Assembly (NCBI GenBank): GCA_030526265.1
Contig: JAUNDE010000002.1
Coordinates: 1 to 64,000, forward strand
Origin: Eubacteriales bacterium
GTDB lineage: Bacteria > Bacillota > Clostridia > Lachnospirales > Lachnospiraceae
Direction: 5' to 3'
DNA length: 64,000 bases
Part shown: piece after piece, positions 37,129 through 45,153 of the stretch
How positions within the stretch are numbered: the stretch's first letter is position 1
How the letters are laid out: each line of letters starts with the position of its first letter
Notes under the pieces: generated by a model
Database searches by the model: none
What the model was told of the DNA's origin: nothing
Seen by the model: the letters and a program-made list of their open reading frames with translations, nothing else
Position numbers and translations under genes: made by a program

Positions 37129-37635
37129 TTATCTTCCGCAACATTTCTTATATTTTTTTCCGCTTCCGCATGGACACGGATCATTGCGTCCAATTTTCTT
37201 CTCTTTGCGGATTGTTGTAGACTCTCTCTGTTCTTTGTAGAGAGCTTTTAATTCTTCTTCCGAGAAAATTTCTTTCCACTGTGGAAGTTCATACAACCAG
37301 TCTGCTTTTGCTGCAACCATATTCTTATAAAGAAGCGCTTTTTCAAATGCAAGACTTACTTCCGTATCTTCTTCCATTGTTTCAATTGGATTTGGTGTTT
37401 TCAGACTATCATTGATTCCATCAAGGAAACCTACCATAGTAAGAACATCCTGTCCATATTTTTCAGCAAGCTCTTTTACTGTTCCTTTTACTTCTACATC
37501 AGGCTCAGAAAGAAGTTTTTCATAAATACCTTTTTCAATATTAAAATAATTAGCCCAAAAATTCTGAAGTGTTCCTCTATCTGTCTGTTCGTTATAAGCA
37601 ACTTTACGCCACTGCTCTAATAATGTAGCTCCCAT
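37129..37635 (-). CDS. SEC-C motif protein
   Basis: Soluble protein of 168 aa ending in a SEC-C zinc-binding motif, [21 protein letters not shown], with Cys-x-Cys and Cys-Cys ligands, as at the C-terminus of SecA. The preceding 140 residues are mostly helical and have no recognised enzyme motif. SEC-C tails bind zinc and can contact SecB or ribosomes. Start follows an AGGAGACGG-like site. Confidence 0.85.
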   Translation of the reverse strand: MGATLLEQWRKVAYNEQTDRGTLQNFWANYFNIEKGIYEKLLSEPDVEVKGTVKELAEKYGQDVLTMVGFLDGINDSLKTPNPIETMEEDTEVSLAFEKALLYKNMVAAKADWLYELPQWKEIFSEEELKALYKEQRESTTIRKEKKIGRNDPCPCGSGKKYKKCCGR

Positions 37636-37754
37636 TGTTACCGTCTCCTTTGTTTTTATTTTTATATATCTTAGTTATTATATACTATCTTACAATTTTT
37701 TTCAAAACTTTTCCTGAAACACAGATAGAAAAAAAAACGAAACACAGATAAAAA

Positions 37755-37790
37755 GACGCTAAAAGAATTCCCATAGATTCTCTTAGCGTC
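37755..37790 (-). terminator. Terminator of the 52-aa gene
   Basis: 14-bp stem with one mismatch (37755-37768 with 37777-37790) and TTTTT on the minus strand, downstream of the small gene at 37835-37993 and upstream of the SEC-C gene. Confidence 0.8.
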
Positions 37791-37834
37791 CTTATTTCAT
37801 TTATAGCATGTATTACCCGAACAATATTGCATGA

Positions 37835-37993
37835 TTATACATAAAGCTCAGCCACTAACATTGTGGTATTATGCGAATAATCATTTATTTTTTCCTCTTT
37901 CGATTCATTTTCTCGGATCATACGACGTTTAGTCAGGTATTCCTCCATCGAGATCACCTCTCGTGCATCATTCAGATTATTCCCCTTTGTCAT
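37835..37993 (-). CDS. Small charged protein, 52 aa
   Basis: A short frame with a strong AAGGAGG site 7 nt before its ATG and its own terminator, so it is probably real. The protein starts MTKGNNLNDAREVISMEEYL, has a central Lys/Arg/Glu-rich segment and ends MLVAELYV. It has no membrane helix. Another ATG two codons upstream is too close to the ribosome site. A possible promoter lies about 30-60 bases upstream (TTGTCA, 17 nt, TAATAA). I do not recognise the family. Confidence 0.6.
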   Translation of the reverse strand: MTKGNNLNDAREVISMEEYLTKRRMIRENESKEEKINDYSHNTTMLVAELYV

Positions 37994-38287
37994 ATCCATA
38001 CCTCCTTTTCAAGATACATTCTATCAACTTTATTATTATATTGCCGCTCCCCTGACAATATGACTGTAAAAGTAAATCAGATATTGAAAATCCGCTTTAC
38101 TACTTGCTCATAAATGCAGATCACTATGCTTATCTACATTTAAACTGTATCTATCTTATATTCGAAGTATATCGGAATAATATGTATTAGATATGTCCAA
38201 ATTATTAAATATGACATAATATTCTTATATTAATATGAATACCGTAAGAATCCGTCTTAAGATGTTCTTTTATGATCGATACACAAA

Positions 38288-38337
38288 AAGGAGTCCTGCC
38301 TCACAACTGATCAATCCGTCATTTTGCAGAACTCCTT
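38288..38337 (-). terminator. Terminator after pnp
   Basis: 12-bp stem with one mismatch (38288-38299 with 38326-38337) and TTTTT on the minus strand, just past the pnp stop codon. The stretch 38000-38285 holds only the probable promoter of the 52-aa gene and AT-rich sequence. Confidence 0.8.
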
Positions 38338-38353
38338 AAATTTATAAAATATT

Positions 38354-40441
38354 TTATTCAGCTACATCCTTGATACTAAATGAAAGTCGTCCCATTTTAT
38401 CTTTTCCAAGGCATACAACCTTTACAACATCACCAAGCGTCAGTACATCTTCCACCTGTTTTACTCTCTCTTTTGAGATTTTTGAAATATGAACCATTCC
38501 CTCTTTTCCTGGTGCAAATTCCAAAAATGCGCCAAATTCTTTGATGCTGATGACTTTTCCTTCAAGCACCTGTCCGGCTTCAAAATCTGTAACAATAATC
38601 TGAATCAGCTGTCTTGCACGCTCCATGCCTGCAGCATCTGTTCCACAGATTGATACAGCTCCATCATCAGTAATATCGATCTTCACACCAGTCTCATCTA
38701 TGATCGCATTGATAGTCTTTCCTCTCTGACCGACAACGTCACCAATCTTCTGAGGATCAATCTGCATCTGAATGATCTTCGGTGCAAATTCACCGACTTC
38801 TTTTCTTGGCTCGGCGATTGCCTTTGACATACATTCATCCATAATGAAAAGACGTGCCTGTCTTGTACGTGCGATTGCCTCTTCAACAATCTGTCTGGTA
38901 AGACCATGGATCTTGATATCCATCTGAATCGCTGTAATACCTTTTTCTGTACCGGTTACCTTAAAGTCCATATCTCCGAAGAAATCTTCAAGACCCTGAA
39001 TATCTGTAAGCACAAGATAATCATCATCTGTCTCACCTGTTACAAGACCACACGAAATACCGGCAACCATTGCCTTGATCGGAACACCCGCAGCCATAAG
39101 TGACATACAGGATGCACAGGTAGATGCCATGGATGTAGATCCATTTGATTCGAATGTCTCAGAAACTGTACGGATCGCATAAGGGAAATCAGCTTCACTT
39201 GGAAGAACCGGCACAAGCGCACGCTCTGCAAGTGCACCATGTCCTATCTCGCGACGTCCAGGACCTCTGGATGGTCTTGTTTCACCAACCGAATATGAAG
39301 GGAAGTTATAATGATGCATATACCTCTTTGCTGTTTCTGCTTCATCCAGGCCATCAAGCTTCTGTGCCTCCGAAAGCGGAGCCAGAGTTGTGATATTACA
39401 GATCTGTGTCTGCCCACGAGTAAACATGGCAGAACCATGAACTCTAGGAATAAGATCTACCTCTGCAGCAAGTGGACGAATCTGATCAATCGCTCTTCCA
39501 TCCGGACGCTTATGATCCTTTAAGATCATTTTACGAACCGTCTTCTTCTGATACTGGTATACAGCCTCTCCGAGAACAGACAGCCATTCCTCATTATCTG
39601 CAAAACTCTCAGCAAGTCTCTCTGTAATTTTGCGGATATTCTCTTCACGAACCTGCTTCTCATCTGTAAAGACAGCTTCTTCCATCTCAGCAGGCGGCAC
39701 AATCTCCTTGATAGCTTCAAACAATTCTTCAGGAACTGCGAAGCTCTGATATTCATGCTTTGGCTTTCCACATTCCGCAACAATGGTATCTACAAAAGCA
39801 ATTACCTTCTGGTTCAGCTCGTGCGCTGCATAAATAGCCTCGATCATCTGTGATTCCGGAACTTCATTTGCCCCAGCTTCGATCATGATTACTTTTTCTC
39901 TTGTAGATGCAACAGTAAGCGCGAGATCTGATACTGCCTTCTGAGAAGCAGTCGGGTTAAATACAAACTCACCGTCAACTAATCCAACCTGTGTTGTTGA
40001 GATAGGTCCGTCAAACGGAATGTCTGAGATTGTTGTTGCGATTGCAGCGCCAAGCATAGCTGTAAGCTCCGGTGAACAATCCTGATCCACGGAAAGAACA
40101 AGGTTCTCCAGTGTAACATCATTGCGATAATCCTTCGGGAACAGTGGTCTCATCGGACGGTCAATGACACGGTCTGTAAGAACGGCATTCTCTGATGCCT
40201 TACCTTCTCTCTTATTAAATCCACCCGGGATCTTACCTACAGCATACATTCTCTCATTATATTCAACACTTAACGGGAAGAAATCAATGCCTTCTCTTGG
40301 TTTATCAGATGCAGTTGCTGTACAGAGAACAGTTGTGTCTCCATAATGCATAAGAACAGCACCATTTGCCTGTTTTGCAACTCTGCCAACATCAACACGA
40401 AGAGGTCTGCCGGCTAATTCCATTTCAAATTGTTTATACAT
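38354..40441 (-). CDS. pnp: Polyribonucleotide nucleotidyltransferase (PNPase)
   Basis: 3'-to-5' phosphorolytic exoribonuclease of the RNA degradosome, 695 aa. Two RNase PH-like domains are seen (first, HYGDTTVLCTATAS; second, RGQTQICNITTLAPL and ESNGSTSMASTCASCMSLMAAGVPIK), then a KH domain (about 555-615, DVVGQRGKTINAIIDETGVKIDI) and an S1 domain (about 620-692, FGAFLEFAPGKEGMVHISKIS). Rather than next to rpsO as in Bacillus, it lies 13 kb away. The leader carries a long hairpin (40491-40567), which may serve autoregulation. Confidence 0.97.
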   Translation of the reverse strand: MYKQFEMELAGRPLRVDVGRVAKQANGAVLMHYGDTTVLCTATASDKPREGIDFFPLSVEYNERMYAVGKIPGGFNKREGKASENAVLTDRVIDRPMRPLFPKDYRNDVTLENLVLSVDQDCSPELTAMLGAAIATTISDIPFDGPISTTQVGLVDGEFVFNPTASQKAVSDLALTVASTREKVIMIEAGANEVPESQMIEAIYAAHELNQKVIAFVDTIVAECGKPKHEYQSFAVPEELFEAIKEIVPPAEMEEAVFTDEKQVREENIRKITERLAESFADNEEWLSVLGEAVYQYQKKTVRKMILKDHKRPDGRAIDQIRPLAAEVDLIPRVHGSAMFTRGQTQICNITTLAPLSEAQKLDGLDEAETAKRYMHHYNFPSYSVGETRPSRGPGRREIGHGALAERALVPVLPSEADFPYAIRTVSETFESNGSTSMASTCASCMSLMAAGVPIKAMVAGISCGLVTGETDDDYLVLTDIQGLEDFFGDMDFKVTGTEKGITAIQMDIKIHGLTRQIVEEAIARTRQARLFIMDECMSKAIAEPRKEVGEFAPKIIQMQIDPQKIGDVVGQRGKTINAIIDETGVKIDITDDGAVSICGTDAAGMERARQLIQIIVTDFEAGQVLEGKVISIKEFGAFLEFAPGKEGMVHISKISKERVKQVEDVLTLGDVVKVVCLGKDKMGRLSFSIKDVAE

Positions 40442-40490
40442 GGTAGTTATCCTTTCTTAAATCTGTAATTCTATTGAATATTTTTGGGAA

Positions 40491-40567
40491 ACAGAAACTA
40501 CCGAAACTACTGAAAAAAACATTTCATCAAATGCGCTTTTCAGTGGTCTCGGAAATCAAGTTTCTGT
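40491..40567 (-). promoter_or_regulatory. Long hairpin in the pnp leader
   Basis: Leader RNA folds into a nested hairpin: an outer 8-bp stem (40491-40498 with 40560-40567), a 16-bp stem with one mismatch (40501-40516 with 40537-40552), and an inner CATTT/AAATG stem (40520-40533). In E. coli, RNase III cuts a comparable pnp leader hairpin and PNPase then represses itself; the same use here is an inference. Confidence 0.6.
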
Positions 40568-40581
40568 TCACAGTTCTAATC

Positions 40582-40590
40582 ATTATAACA
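40582..40590 (-). promoter_or_regulatory. Extended -10 promoter of pnp
   Basis: Minus strand TGTTATAAT, an extended -10 (40582-40590, with -10 TATAAT at 40582-40587). No good -35. It would start the transcript a few bases before the leader hairpin. Confidence 0.5.
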
Positions 40591-40723
40591 TAAGTATTTC
40601 CAAAGTGCTACTAAAAATAAAAAAAGATTGCGCTTCATGCTCAATTTTCGCGTACACGCGGTCGCAATTGCAGAATTTCCCTTTTCAACTGTCAAAGACA
40701 GGATTATACATGATCACCGCATT

Positions 40724-40755
40724 AAGCTGCAGACAGAGATTAACTGCTGCAGCTT
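40724..40755 (-). terminator. Terminator-like hairpin after nagA
   Basis: Perfect 9-bp stem (40724-40732 with 40747-40755), 10 bases past the nagA stop. The T-run is better on the plus strand, so minus-strand efficiency is uncertain. A second nested hairpin lies at 40627-40668 with an inner CGCG stem. Confidence 0.5.
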
Positions 40756-40764
40756 TTTAATCAT

Positions 40765-41931
40765 TTACTCAGATGCTCTTTCCTTTTTAAAGATAATCGA
40801 ACCGTCTTTTATAACCATTTTCAAATTCAAATCTCTATCAAGCAGCACAACATTCCCCTTTTTTCCAGGCGTAATGGAGCCATATTTATCATACTCTCCC
40901 AGTGCCTTTGCCGGATTCATCGTTGCACATGCCACTGCCGTCTCAAGCGGTAGCCCCATCTGCTTTACAGCCGTTCTCATACAATCCATCAAATTGGTCA
41001 CCGAACCGGCCAGAGCGCCTCCTTCCGCCAGAGTTGCATGATTCCCAACAACATTCACTTTCAACCCGCCCAGAGTATAACTCCCGTCAGGCATCCCGGT
41101 GGCACGCATACTGTCGCTGATCAGAATCATACGGTCTTCACCCATCATCTTGTAAGTTGCCCGAACGACAGAAGGATGAATATGAACACCATCGCAAATC
41201 AGTTCTGCATTTACATTCAGGCAGTCAGATACTGCACCTATCACTCCCGGCGCGCGATGGGTAAATGCAGGCATCGCATTATAAAGATGAACCGCATGAA
41301 CTGCTCCTGCATCAAAAGCAGCCTTCGCAATATCGTAATCAGCATTTGTATGTGCAAGTGATATGTGAACCTTATCCTTCATCTGATTTATAAATTCCAA
41401 GGCATTCTCATTCTTCTCAGGTGCGATTCCAACAAACTTTACCAGCCCTTTCGAAGCATCCAGAAACTGCTGACAGATTTCGGCATCACAGGAGATAATA
41501 TTTTTCGCATCCTGTGCACCCTTTTTCTCAATACTGATAAATGGACCCTCCATGTTAACACCGATCAAATCCGCTGCAAGAGACTGCTCTTTCTCAGCTG
41601 TTTCCTTATAAGAAGCCGCAACCTCCAGAATGTGTGTCAATTCCTCTACCGGAAGGGTCATTGTTGCAGGACAAATAGCTGTTACACCAACAGAAGCCTC
41701 ATATTTTGCGATCTCTTCGATGGCTTTTCTGGTCCCATCACAGAAATCATAACCTTTGCATCCGTGGAAATGAAGATCGATCAGTCCAGGAATCGCATAA
41801 CATCCTTCTCCATCTATAGACTCTTCTCCGTCTCTTTTTGTTCCGTCTGCAAAAACTCCCTCCCTGATCATAATCTCACCATCTTCAAACGTCTTCTGTT
41901 CCGTATATACTTTTACATTTTCGATAATCAT
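40765..41931 (-). CDS. nagA: N-acetylglucosamine-6-phosphate deacetylase
   Basis: Removes the acetyl group from GlcNAc-6-P to give GlcN-6-P, in the amino-sugar pathway. It has 388 aa: GLIDLHFHGCKGYDFCDG (metal-binding HxH), MEGPFIS, ISLAHTNADYDIAK, AVHLYNAMPAFTHRAPG, the catalytic Asp in MILISDSMRATGMPDG, and the C-terminal NPAKALGEYDKYGSITPGKKGN. It follows a damaged RpiR gene; intact nagB is on the plus strand 2.2 kb away. Confidence 0.96.
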   Translation of the reverse strand: MIIENVKVYTEQKTFEDGEIMIREGVFADGTKRDGEESIDGEGCYAIPGLIDLHFHGCKGYDFCDGTRKAIEEIAKYEASVGVTAICPATMTLPVEELTHILEVAASYKETAEKEQSLAADLIGVNMEGPFISIEKKGAQDAKNIISCDAEICQQFLDASKGLVKFVGIAPEKNENALEFINQMKDKVHISLAHTNADYDIAKAAFDAGAVHAVHLYNAMPAFTHRAPGVIGAVSDCLNVNAELICDGVHIHPSVVRATYKMMGEDRMILISDSMRATGMPDGSYTLGGLKVNVVGNHATLAEGGALAGSVTNLMDCMRTAVKQMGLPLETAVACATMNPAKALGEYDKYGSITPGKKGNVVLLDRDLNLKMVIKDGSIIFKKERASE

Positions 41932-41963
41932 AGAATCCCTCCTTTTCGAATCATCATTCTGAA

Positions 41964-42650
41964 CTATAAGCTCTGCCCCATTTCCAATGCACGCAATGTA
42001 TTGTCATGAAGTATTTCTCTGGCAAATTTATCCTGTTCAACATAACTGGAATAGATTATATCAATCATGACCAGAATCGGGAACTGCGGAGAAATGACAT
42101 TTCCGTGATTCAGGTGCTTGAGCGATGGAAACAGCACCACTTCATCACAAAATCTGTCAAAAATCCCTCTATTCTTTGCTGTGAGGAGCACAGTCTTTGC
42201 TCCTCTTTTGTTCGCCTCTTTCAATAGATACAGTACCGCTTCCGTTTCACCACTGACACTGATTCCAAATACCAGACTCCTCTTATCCTGGAATACAGCC
42301 TGCATTCTCATAAGATCCGAGTCCTGAATAGAATCAATATCCACACCGATTCTCATGAACCTGTGTTCCATCTCTTCTGCCGCAAACCCAGAACTTCCTC
42401 TTCCACATACGAAGACTCGCTCCGCCTTGTTCAGATATCGGCTGATTCTGGCAATTTGCGATTCATCCATCAAGCTGTAGGTCTTATTCAGCAACTCCTG
42501 ATATGCATTCAAAATCATTCTCGTGTTACCGGTCATAGATTCCTCTTTTTCTACGAAGGTCTCCTCGTACTGATAAACAAATTCCCGGTATCCTCTGTAC
42601 CCACATTTCTTTGCAAACCGGGACAATGACGCTTCAGAAACATAGAGTCG
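41964..42650 (-). pseudogene. RpiR family regulator missing its N-terminus
   Basis: SIS-domain regulator fragment. The protein is recognisable from LYVSEASLSRFAKKCGYRGYREF, the recognition helix of the HTH, through a SIS domain with VFVCGRGSSGFAAEEM and LVFGISVSGETEAVL, to its normal end. The first 45 or so residues of the HTH domain are absent. The open frame continues upstream only into out-of-frame ROK kinase sequence (MERYFVDSV...), showing that a deletion joined the two genes at about 42641-42656. It probably controlled the neighbouring amino-sugar genes and is now likely inactive. Confidence 0.75.
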
Positions 42651-43171
42651 CTCCCAGTGTCTGAAAATCACTTCCCAGCATATGCATATATCCCACCTCA
42701 CAGGCACTGCCACTGAATCCACGAAATACCTTTCCATCCAGAATCAGACTCCCGCCGATACCGGTTCCGATGGCAGCATCAGCGCTGCCCTGCTGCCCAT
42801 CGCCGCTCCCGATATGTATTCTGCAAGCCCGGCACAGTTCACATCATTTTCCACCTCACATGGAACGTGAAATTTATTTTCCAGCGTCTTCTTGAAATTG
42901 ATACCTTTATAGTTCGGAATCAGGGATGCTGAATGAAATATTTCACCCTTTGTGGTATCGACCATCCCGGCTGTTGATATACAGATTCCGCTGATTTCCT
43001 CTGTCTCACAAAAACTGTTCGTAATTTTCACTACTTTTTTCAAAATAGACGGACCGCCCTTGTAACTTTCCGTTTTTCTCTCACCACGGCTTATGATTTC
43101 ACCTTTCTCAGAAAGTAATCCATACTTTATCGCCGTGCCCCCAATATCTATACTAACATATTTTTTATCAT
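42642..43171 (-). pseudogene. ROK family kinase, frameshifted and 3'-truncated
   Basis: Remnant of a ROK sugar kinase, likely N-acetylmannosamine or glucose type. Recognisable pieces: YVSIDIGGTAIKYGLL (N-terminal phosphate loop), GICISTAGMVDTTKG, ENDVNCAGLAEYISGAAMG, then in another frame IGTGIGGSLILDGKVFRG and SACEVGYMHMLGSDFQTLGA. Three lesions: the ATG at 43171, after AGGAGG, is out of frame by one base in an A-run (six A at 43161-43166 where seven restores MIKKYVSIDIGG); one base is missing near 42772; and the last third is gone at the join with the RpiR gene. The conserved zinc-cysteine region is lost. Confidence 0.8.
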
Positions 43172-43294
43172 TAACTGTTCTGCCTCCTCTACTATAGTGA
43201 GGAACCATTCTGCCTGCTCTGGATCATCAAACTTCTTCCGTGCAGAAACCTTTCCTTCATTATAGTATAATCCGATATTTTCCGCAATCTCCAC
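43148..43294 (-). pseudogene. C-terminal remnant of an unidentified gene
   Basis: A 48-codon open frame (VEIAENIGLYYNEGK at the start, EEAEQLM near the end) stops inside the ROK start and has no proper start codon region. It reads like the natural end of a larger protein coupled to the ROK gene, cut off upstream near 43300. Family not recognised. Confidence 0.35.
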
Positions 43295-43321
43295 CCCGAG
43301 AAGTTACGATTTCACACCTCA

Positions 43322-43357
43322 AAGAGGCAAAGCGGAACCTCCTCCGTTTTGCCTCTT
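43322..43357 (-). terminator. Terminator-like hairpin between remnants
   Basis: 15-bp stem with one G.T pair (43322-43336 with 43343-43357) shortly after the YhcH fragment stop. It has no clear T-run. Confidence 0.45.
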
Positions 43358-43363
43358 ACCACG

Positions 43364-43730
43364 TTAAGAGATACGCACTTTAAAAATAGCTTTTTTAATC
43401 TTCTGAGATTCTCCCACTGCAACTGCCGTTCGGTGTCCGTCACTTGGATAGCATATTAAGAAATCACCATTCCTTAAAATTACAGAACTGTTCTTTTCTC
43501 CGTTCATTGGAAGAAAATCATCCTTCTGTACAAATTCCTTAAGCTTCATGTTATGAATAAAGTTTAAATCAATCTGTTCTGTTCCATGCAGCATCAAATG
43601 AACATCAAGATAATTCTTATGTGCCTCCCAGAAACGTTCCTCTGCTCCGATAACACGTCCACTGATAAACTGCTCGTCCGGTCCATTGAAAATCACATAA
43701 TTATCCCCCGCCTCAGCCTTGAACATCTCG
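43364..43730 (-). pseudogene. YhcH/YjgK/YiaL-type protein fragment
   Basis: About 120 residues of the YhcH (DUF386) family, a cupin-like protein found in sialic-acid clusters: WEAHKNYLDVHLMLHGTEQI, then DFLICYPSDGHRTAVAVGESQKIKKAIFKVRI to the natural end. Roughly the first 35-40 residues are missing. The frame joins the NanE fragment upstream at about 43727-43732, within the sequence reading KAEAGDNYV. Confidence 0.7.
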
Positions 43731-43958
43731 CTTTCTCCGGTGTGTTGATATTGCCCTCTGCAATCACTTTGTTCTTTACACCGGCAATGATTTTCCTCAA
43801 AATTTCAAAATCGTTTTCCTCGATTTTGTCCCCCCTGCTCTGCTCCGTATAGCCGACCATGGTTGTTCCTATAAAATCGAAACCCAACTCATCTGCATGA
43901 ACGGCTTCTTCCACAGTAGAGCAATCTGCCATCAAAAGCTGATCTGGATCTTTGTTCT
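43727..43958 (-). pseudogene. NanE (ManNAc-6-P epimerase) internal fragment
   Basis: A piece of N-acetylmannosamine-6-phosphate 2-epimerase: DPDQLLMADCSTVEEAVHADELGFDFIGTTMVGYT, then KNKVIAEGNINTPEKA. The N-terminal third and the C-terminal part with the last active-site strands are missing. At its 3' end it runs into YhcH sequence. At its 5' end it abuts a short stretch (43955-44050) that in one frame reads VSIAIGDANTIEKAANEYT, vaguely like the end of a HAD phosphatase. Confidence 0.75.
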
Positions 43959-44001
43959 TTCTTTCCATCTTTGAAAGTATATTCATTTGCGGCTTTTTCT
44001 A

Positions 44002-44029
44002 TTGTATTTGCATCTCCGATTGCTATACT
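44002..44029 (+). promoter_or_regulatory. Possible promoter of nagB
   Basis: TTGTAT (44002-44007), 16 nt, TATACT (44024-44029), about 70 bases before the nagB start and within decayed sequence. Confidence 0.4.
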
Positions 44030-44097
44030 TACAAATGTAAAAGCAAATTGTTCTATACCATGAACAAATATCAAAAGAAAGGACAGGATATATAAGT

Positions 44098-44823
44098 ATG
44101 ATAATATGTAAGGCACAGAATTATACAGACATGAGCAGAAAGGCTGCGAACATTATTTCTGCACAGGTGATCATGAAGCCAGACTGTGTACTTGGACTGG
44201 CAACCGGTTCCTCACCACTGGGAACCTATAAACAGTTGATTGACTGGTATCAGAAAGGAGATTTGAATTTTTCAAAAGTATCCAGTGTTAACCTGGATGA
44301 ATACCGGGGACTGAGTCCGGAACACGAACAGAGCTACCGCTATTTTATGAATGAGAATTTTTTTGATCATATTAATATTGATAAAGCCCGTACCTTTGTT
44401 CCTGACGGACTGGCATTAGATGTAGATAAATTCTGTAAAGATTATGACAAGCTGATTGAAGAGATTGGAGGTATAGATTTACAGCTCCTGGGTTTGGGAC
44501 GAAACGGGCACATAGGATTCAATGAGCCTTCCGATATTTTTGCAAGGGATACACATTGTGTAGATCTCGCTCCAAGCACTATTGATGCTAACAAGCGTTT
44601 CTTTAACAGCGAAGAAGATGTACCACGTCAGGCATTGACCATGGGAATCAGAAATATTATGATGGCGAAAAAGATTGTAGTTGTTGTAAGTGGAAAAGAT
44701 AAGGCTAAGGCTCTGAAAGAAACCATTTACGGACCGATTACACCTAAAATTCCGGGTTCTGTATTACAACTTCACCCAGACGTAATAATCATTGCAGACG
44801 AAGCAGCATTGTCAGAGATTTAG
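44098..44823 (+). CDS. nagB: Glucosamine-6-phosphate deaminase
   Basis: Converts GlcN-6-P to fructose-6-P and ammonia, the last step of amino-sugar catabolism. 241 aa, complete: GLATGSSPLGTYKQLIDWY, the catalytic Asp in SSVNLDEYRGLSPEHEQSYRYFM, GLGRNGHIGFNEPSD (catalytic His), and TMGIRNIMMAKKIVVVVSGKDKAKAL. Start after a GAAAGGACAGG site. On the plus strand, opposite to nagA and to the remnants beside it, and followed by its own terminator. Confidence 0.96.
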   Translation: MIICKAQNYTDMSRKAANIISAQVIMKPDCVLGLATGSSPLGTYKQLIDWYQKGDLNFSKVSSVNLDEYRGLSPEHEQSYRYFMNENFFDHINIDKARTFVPDGLALDVDKFCKDYDKLIEEIGGIDLQLLGLGRNGHIGFNEPSDIFARDTHCVDLAPSTIDANKRFFNSEEDVPRQALTMGIRNIMMAKKIVVVVSGKDKAKALKETIYGPITPKIPGSVLQLHPDVIIIADEAALSEI

Positions 44824-44886
44824 ACATATCTGCAACATTAATATGTAATCTGAAAGAATGCCATATAATTCTCTCTATTAATAATC

Positions 44887-44913
44887 CAGCCAGACTAACC
44901 TATAGTTTGGCTG
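44887..44913 (+). terminator. Terminator after nagB
   Basis: 11-bp stem with one G.T pair (44887-44897 with 44903-44913) followed by AATTTT on the plus strand. Confidence 0.75.
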
Positions 44914-44971
44914 AATTTTAAACTTTACTAATAATCTCCAATAATTGTTTTACAAATAAATACACTATAAA

Positions 44972-45053
44972 AAACAAAAAAGCACCCAATAAAAATATTG
45001 AATGCTTTTCATCTGCTCTGATATTCAAACCAAGATTATTTACGAAGTCCAAG
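44972..45053 (-). repeat. Displaced copy of the rpsO 3' end and terminator
   Basis: 82 bases match 53319-53400 with five mismatches. The copy contains the end of an S15 gene in frame (F-E-R-L-G-L-R-K then stop at 45036-45038, against I-E-K-L-G-L-R-K in intact rpsO) and the terminator hairpin. No other part of rpsO is present upstream. Same orientation as intact rpsO, so the two form a direct repeat 8.3 kb apart. Confidence 0.9.
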
Positions 45054-45153
45054 TCTTTCAAATCTTCACACAATCCATGTTTTCGATCCGAATCACTGCA
45101 CATCTATACAGAACATATTACAACTGTAAAATCAAGGAACTTGTCACTACTAA

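Noticed and set aside
37696..37750. Two copies of a CACAGATA-containing word about 25 bases apart
   Set aside because: Too short and AT-rich to be a CRISPR or functional repeat; sits in spacer sequence after a terminator.
41365..42009. 214-codon plus-strand frame
   Set aside because: Antisense to nagA; no recognisable domain.
44918..45103. 61-codon minus-strand frame similar to one at 53214-53399
   Set aside because: The shared part is just the non-coding terminator and rpsO tail of the direct repeat read in a wrong frame; similarity reflects DNA duplication, not a protein family.
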